DNA from: Candidatus Omnitrophota bacterium | Lineage (GTDB): Bacteria > Omnitrophota > Koll11 > 1-14-0-20-64-10 | Direction: 5' to 3' | Assembly (NCBI GenBank): GCA_023818695.1 | Contig: JAMWCF010000001.1 | Span: forward strand, 633,181 to 697,180 | Length of the DNA: 64,000 bases | Shown: positions 60,222 to 64,000 of the stretch, one piece after another | Layout of the letters: each line of letters opens with the position of its first letter | Position numbering within the stretch: position 1 is the stretch's first letter | Translations under genes and position numbers: made by a program | The notes under the pieces: generated by a model | The model's input: only the letters and a program-made list of their open reading frames with translations | Told to the model about the DNA's origin: nothing | Database searches by the model: none

Positions 60222-61717
60222 AGAGATCCTTTTCCTTCCTCTTGGCCGTTCTTCTTCTGGCAGCAGTTCGTTTTCCGCCCGTCATGCCGGCCCGGGCGGA
60301 AACCACGGAATTGATCGTCTATTACCCGATCTCCGTCGAGGTGGACCGTTACCACGCCAGGAAAGGAACGGTCGGCACCGTTTACAGCCCGACGATTGTC
60401 TCAACCTCCGCCATCGGGGACGGCAATCTTCTCATCGCCGGTCAGGTGGGAATCGGCACCCCCTCTCCTCTCCGGCGTATGGACGTCATCGCTTCCAACA
60501 GCGCCCGCTTTTTCGGCACCACCGGTTCTGAAAACGGCGTCTACCTCGTCCCCACATCCATCGCCGCCGGCCGTTCCGGCCTGGCCATCGGCTACAACCA
60601 AACTTACAACGGCACCGCCATGACCAACGCCGGCTTCCTCCAGGCCGAAACCCAAGGCACCGGCTACCGCACCCTGCTGCTCAATCCCTTGGGCGGTTTC
60701 GTGGGGGTGGCAACAGCAGCCCCTCTGTCCCCTCTGCATGTCCGGGACACTACCTCCGGGAGCGAACCCTCCCTCTTCATCGCCCTTGACAGCGGATCCC
60801 CCGGCGCTGGCCCACCCCGGCTGGGCCTGGTGGACACCTCGCTGGGTGGCGGCTCGGTGATGGTGGCACCCTCCTGGGTGATTGACACCGTCGACGACAA
60901 GTTCCGGATCGGGTCGCAAACCAACATCACCAGTTCGCCGACCGCTTACCTGCGGATTCTCAATAACGGCAACATCGGAATTGGCATCGACTACGATCCG
61001 ACGGTCCGGTTGGAGATGGCCGCTTCGTCCAACACGGTGCTTCTTGCGACCTCCGATTCCGTCACCACTGAATCGGTCTACATCAAGAACACCGTCAACC
61101 TGCCAATCTCCGCCTGGAGCCCGAATCTCTACGGCATCCGCGCTTTCGGGGAAACCGGCATCTACGCCTATTCGCCGCATGAAAACGGCTTGGGGGTGAT
61201 GGGGGACGCCTCCGACACCGGCCTTTTCGCCTCGGGCGGGCTGTTCGGCGCCTCCGTGACCGCCATGAACGATGTCGGCCTCTACACTTACGCTCCCCAA
61301 TCCGGCAGCAGCGCTTGCCTTGCCCACGGACGGACCTACGACTTTTACGCCAACGGCCCCGGAGAAGATTACCCGAATCCCTCCTCCATCCGGTGGAAGA
61401 ACGACATCCAGCCGATGGAAAACATCCTGGAGAAAACCCTGCAGATCCGGGGTGTCGCCTTCCGCTGGGACGAAGAGCATGGCGGCCGCCGGGATATCGG
61501 CTTCATCGGCGAGGAGGTCGGCCGCATTTTCCCGGAGGTGGTCCACTACGAGCCGGATGGGGAGCACGTCCGCTCGATCGACTACAGCAAGATGACCCCA
61601 ATCCTGATCGTAGCTTTCCAGGAGCTGGAAAAGGAGGTCTCCGAGCTGGAAACACGGTTGAAAGCCCTGCGCAACATCAAAAAGCAGAAAAAGATGAACG
61701 AGGGGCGGGTTTCATGA
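60218..61717 (+). CDS. Secreted S74-domain surface protein, copy 2
   Basis: A 499-residue paralogue of the preceding gene, starting at an ATGA overlap. Signal peptide to about 28; same IGYNQTYNGTAMTNAGF block, S74 domain from SSIRWK (389-394) with RGVAFRWDEEHGG, GFIGEEVGRIFPE, and a longer charged coiled coil at the C-terminus (about 470-499). The central part differs more, consistent with a variable surface-exposed shaft. Confidence 0.85.
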   Translation: MKRSFSFLLAVLLLAAVRFPPVMPARAETTELIVYYPISVEVDRYHARKGTVGTVYSPTIVSTSAIGDGNLLIAGQVGIGTPSPLRRMDVIASNSARFFGTTGSENGVYLVPTSIAAGRSGLAIGYNQTYNGTAMTNAGFLQAETQGTGYRTLLLNPLGGFVGVATAAPLSPLHVRDTTSGSEPSLFIALDSGSPGAGPPRLGLVDTSLGGGSVMVAPSWVIDTVDDKFRIGSQTNITSSPTAYLRILNNGNIGIGIDYDPTVRLEMAASSNTVLLATSDSVTTESVYIKNTVNLPISAWSPNLYGIRAFGETGIYAYSPHENGLGVMGDASDTGLFASGGLFGASVTAMNDVGLYTYAPQSGSSACLAHGRTYDFYANGPGEDYPNPSSIRWKNDIQPMENILEKTLQIRGVAFRWDEEHGGRRDIGFIGEEVGRIFPEVVHYEPDGEHVRSIDYSKMTPILIVAFQELEKEVSELETRLKALRNIKKQKKMNEGRVS

Positions 61718-63180
61718 ACCGCGACCGGTGGCGATTAGCTGCGGCGGCGCTTCTACTGACCGGCTCCATCCTGGGAACCCTCGTCTGGGCGGAGACCGTG
61801 GAGATTCCCACCTACCTTCCGGCCGCCATCAACAACCTGAATCGGTTCCATGCCAAGAGGATGAGCGTCGGCCCCGCTTATGCCCAGGCCACCGTACCGA
61901 ACTCCGCTCTCCTCGACGGCAACCTGATCATCTCCACCCGGCTTGGGGTGGGGACCTTCACCCCGGCTTATACGGTGGATGTCTTTGCCTCCAACGGCGC
62001 TCGTTTCTTTGGCACCACTGGCTTCGAAAATGCCGTCTACCTCGTCCCCTCCTCCATCGACAGCGGCCTCTCCGGCCTGGCCATCGGCTATAATCAAACG
62101 TATAATGGAACTCCCATGACGAACGCCGGCTTCCTCCAAGCTGAAACCTCTGGCACCGGTTACCGCAACCTTCTCCTGAACCCAATGGGAGGATTCGTTG
62201 GGGTACACACCACCTCTGCCCTTGTCCCGCTTCAGATCATCGATGACACCGCCGGCGGTCAACGCCCTTCCCTGGTGATCCAGCGGACCAGCGGCGGCGG
62301 CATTCCCGGTCCCCGGATCGGCCTCATGGACACCAACGGCGCCACCCCCATCACCTCGCCGGTCTGGGCTATCGAAAATCTTAGTAACGCCTTCCGTCTG
62401 ACACGCCAGGCCACTATCAACGGCGCGGTCACGGAACTTCTGCGAATCACCTCCGCCGGACAGGTCGGACTCGGCACCTCCTCCCCTTCGGCCCGGATGC
62501 AGATCTACACCCCTTCCGGCAGAACCATCCGCCTGGAATCGGCCAGCAATGCTGAAACCCTCTGGGCGGCCAGCAACAACGGCATTGGGGTCCTGGCCTA
62601 CACGCAGGACCCCGGCTCCATCGGAATCCGTTCGGAAGGGGCGACAGGCATCCTTGGCTTCTCCGGAGATGCTTACGGCGTCGGCGTCTGGGCGAACGGG
62701 GCTTACATCGGCCTGCTGGTGGAAGCGGAGGACGATGGGGTCCAAGCTTACGCCAGCGGCACCAATGGCATTGGGACCTACGCCCGTTCGGAAAACTACA
62801 TCGGCATTCGGGCCTCGGGTTTCGACTACGATTTCTACCCCAACGGCCCCGGCGAAAATTACGGCTCCTCCTCCTCCATCCGCTGGAAAACCGATATCCA
62901 TCCCATCGAAGGGGCCCTGGAGAAGATCCTTCAGCTGCGTGGAGTCTCCTTCCGGTGGGACGAGCCGCACGGCGGACATCAGGATATCGGCTTCATCGGT
63001 GAGGAGGTCGGCCCGGTTGTGCCGGAGATCGTCGTGTACGAGGAAAACGGCGTGGACGCCGACGGAATGGACTACAGCCGGTTGACACCGATTCTGCTGG
63101 AAGCGATTCGTGAGCAGAAAAAGCGGGTGGATCAACTGAAATCTGAAATCGCCGAACTAGAGAAAACCCTTGCGCGCTGA
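61714..63180 (+). CDS. Secreted S74-domain surface protein, copy 3
   Basis: A 488-residue paralogue, also starting in an ATGA overlap; the longer open frame upstream is spurious. It has a signal peptide to about 25, an IGYNQTYNGTPMTNAGF block and an S74 domain from SSIRWK (387-392). Here GRIFPE is replaced by GPVVPE and the last strand motif is YEENGVD, so it has diverged most. The tail is a coiled coil. Confidence 0.85.
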   Translation: MNRDRWRLAAAALLLTGSILGTLVWAETVEIPTYLPAAINNLNRFHAKRMSVGPAYAQATVPNSALLDGNLIISTRLGVGTFTPAYTVDVFASNGARFFGTTGFENAVYLVPSSIDSGLSGLAIGYNQTYNGTPMTNAGFLQAETSGTGYRNLLLNPMGGFVGVHTTSALVPLQIIDDTAGGQRPSLVIQRTSGGGIPGPRIGLMDTNGATPITSPVWAIENLSNAFRLTRQATINGAVTELLRITSAGQVGLGTSSPSARMQIYTPSGRTIRLESASNAETLWAASNNGIGVLAYTQDPGSIGIRSEGATGILGFSGDAYGVGVWANGAYIGLLVEAEDDGVQAYASGTNGIGTYARSENYIGIRASGFDYDFYPNGPGENYGSSSSIRWKTDIHPIEGALEKILQLRGVSFRWDEPHGGHQDIGFIGEEVGPVVPEIVVYEENGVDADGMDYSRLTPILLEAIREQKKRVDQLKSEIAELEKTLAR

Positions 63181-63670
63181 CAAAATTCCCGCAACCATCT
63201 TTCTCCTGTGCTTCCTGCTTGGCCCAGCCGGGGGGCAGGCCCTCGGACAGCCTCGCGATTACAAGCCGACCTCCCCCGACAAAGCTGCCCAGCTCCAGCA
63301 AAAGAGCGAAAAGCGGCACAAAGACCTTGAAACAATGCGGGCCGATTGGATGGATCGGCTGAAGACCGACCACCCGAACTTCTACGCGCGGGCCCAGGCC
63401 ACCGCAGCCCGGCAGGCGAAAATCCAGGAGATCGTCGCCCTCTACACCAACCAGAAGCTCTCCTACGACGACGCGGAGAAACTGCTCACACCGTTAGTCC
63501 GGGAAAACCTGCAGCAGGGCCTGATGACTGATCTCAACGACCGGATCGCCCGCCTGGAAAAGAAACTCAACGCCCTCAAACAGATCCGGAGTGATCCGGA
63601 ACATCACCTGCGCAAAGAGGTGAATCGGATCCTCAAACGCCAGCCGGCCGTCCCCCTCGACGAACCCTGA
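63170..63670 (+). CDS. Small secreted coiled-coil protein
   Basis: A 166-residue protein starting at a TTG at 63170 inside the end of copy 3. Residues 1-25 look like a signal peptide. The remainder is mostly helical: AAQLQQKSEKRHKDLETMRADW, then a second helix pair and a LEKKLNALKQIR coiled coil. It is not recognised by family. It may be a periplasmic chaperone or anchor for the S74 fibres because it is coupled to them. Confidence 0.62.
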   Translation: MRADKIPATIFLLCFLLGPAGGQALGQPRDYKPTSPDKAAQLQQKSEKRHKDLETMRADWMDRLKTDHPNFYARAQATAARQAKIQEIVALYTNQKLSYDDAEKLLTPLVRENLQQGLMTDLNDRIARLEKKLNALKQIRSDPEHHLRKEVNRILKRQPAVPLDEP

Positions 63671-63673
63671 CCG

Positions 63674-64000
63674 TCACTGCTCTTCCTGGAGACTCATTTT
63701 CAGCAGGCATTCGACCCGGTCTCCTCCCACCGACCGGACCTGCATCTGCTTCATAGATTTGGCCCTCTTGGCGCTCCTGCCGCGGACATTCGTGGATTCC
63801 ATTTGTCGCAACTGGTTTTCCAGGGAGCTGTATTGACTGGTCAAGTCTGTCCTGGCCTGGGTAATCTGGGCGAGGATTTGGTTGAGGGCGAGCCCTTTCT
63901 GGCGGGCAAGTTCTTCAAGGGCCTCTGCGCGGCGGCGGGCCACGTCGGCCCGGGCATCGGCGATCTGCTGCGGCAGTTCCCGGCGGGCGGCGTGCAGGGC
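63674..64000 (-). CDS. Coiled-coil protein, C-terminal part (cut by window edge)
   Basis: The minus frame is open from the right edge for 108 codons to a stop at 63674, so the start is outside the window. It is rich in Gln/Arg/Ala with heptad-like repeats (ARADVARRRAEALEELARQ), then a basic GRSAKRAKSMKQM segment. No family recognised. Convergent with the preceding gene, with only 3 bases between. Confidence 0.6.
   Translation of the reverse strand, partial: ALHAARRELPQQIADARADVARRRAEALEELARQKGLALNQILAQITQARTDLTSQYSSLENQLRQMESTNVRGRSAKRAKSMKQMQVRSVGGDRVECLLKMSLQEEQ

Noticed and set aside
59092..62130. Repeated DNA blocks in the S74 genes as a CRISPR-like array
   Set aside because: The repeats are in-frame paralogous protein segments about 1.5 kb apart, with no short spacer pattern.

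Overview
This window looks like a chromosomal piece of a Gram-negative bacterium that exports an exopolysaccharide and sorts proteins by a PEP-CTERM/exosortase-like route. The signs are outer-membrane lipoproteins, a Wza-type export protein, a YdbH/YnbE/YdbL-like module, an exosortase-associated (TIGR04073-like) protein, an XrtA-type ATPase/kinase pair and a truncated PEP-CTERM-type secreted protein. The DNA is GC-rich and genes are packed with many ATGA/GTGA overlaps. The gene mix (TIGR04073-like protein, S74 surface proteins, Ski2-like helicase) recalls uncultivated PVC/Omnitrophota-type genomes, but that placement is a guess. No exosortase, rRNA, tRNA, CRISPR array or transposase was seen.

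Region 1 (1-33.6 kb, all minus strand) is one continuous exopolysaccharide gene train. It starts at a 59-residue helix-turn-helix regulator too short for ordinary gene calling, preceded by a sigma-54-like -24/-12 promoter. Transcription then passes through the outer-membrane export protein, Wzz-type chain-length protein, ExeA-like ATPase, tyrosine autokinase, Wzm/Wzt-type ABC exporter and asparagine-synthase-like amidotransferase. A block of seven GT2 glycosyltransferases follows, with a small membrane protein, one unrecognised ORF and a broken methyltransferase. After that come a fused double GT4, two O-antigen-ligase-family proteins, three more GT4s, two NodB-type deacetylases, a metallophosphoesterase-DUF4091 fusion, a deacetylase-like unknown and a last GT2. 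No gap between these genes exceeds about 25 bases. Just beyond its end, a PEP-CTERM-type secreted protein (cut by the left edge) has its own sigma-54-like promoter, which suggests one regulon.

Region 2 (33.9-44.5 kb) holds a plus-strand lipoprotein hydrolase followed by an 11-gene minus-strand operon: TIGR04073-like protein, aldo/keto reductase, YjbQ, ATP-grasp protein, a short YdbH-like protein, a fused YnbE-YdbL lipoprotein, RlmI-like methyltransferase, EamA transporter, QueF, a neutral-ceramidase-like lipoprotein and a C45-type acyl hydrolase lipoprotein.

Region 3 (44.5-58.7 kb) is mixed: a Ski2-like helicase, an Fe-S assembly protein, a GH1 glycosidase, a two-domain rhodanese, and a four-gene operon (peroxiredoxin, acyl-CoA dehydrogenase, ALG5-like GT2, HTTM protein) ending in a decayed tandem copy of the HTTM gene beside a roughly 100-base palindrome. 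A diguanylate cyclase/ICMT/glutamine-amidotransferase operon and an ArnT-like membrane glycosyltransferase follow.

Region 4 (58.7-64 kb) carries three tandem paralogous secreted proteins ending in S74 (endosialidase-type) intramolecular chaperone domains, a small secreted coiled-coil protein and, running in from the right edge, a truncated coiled-coil gene.
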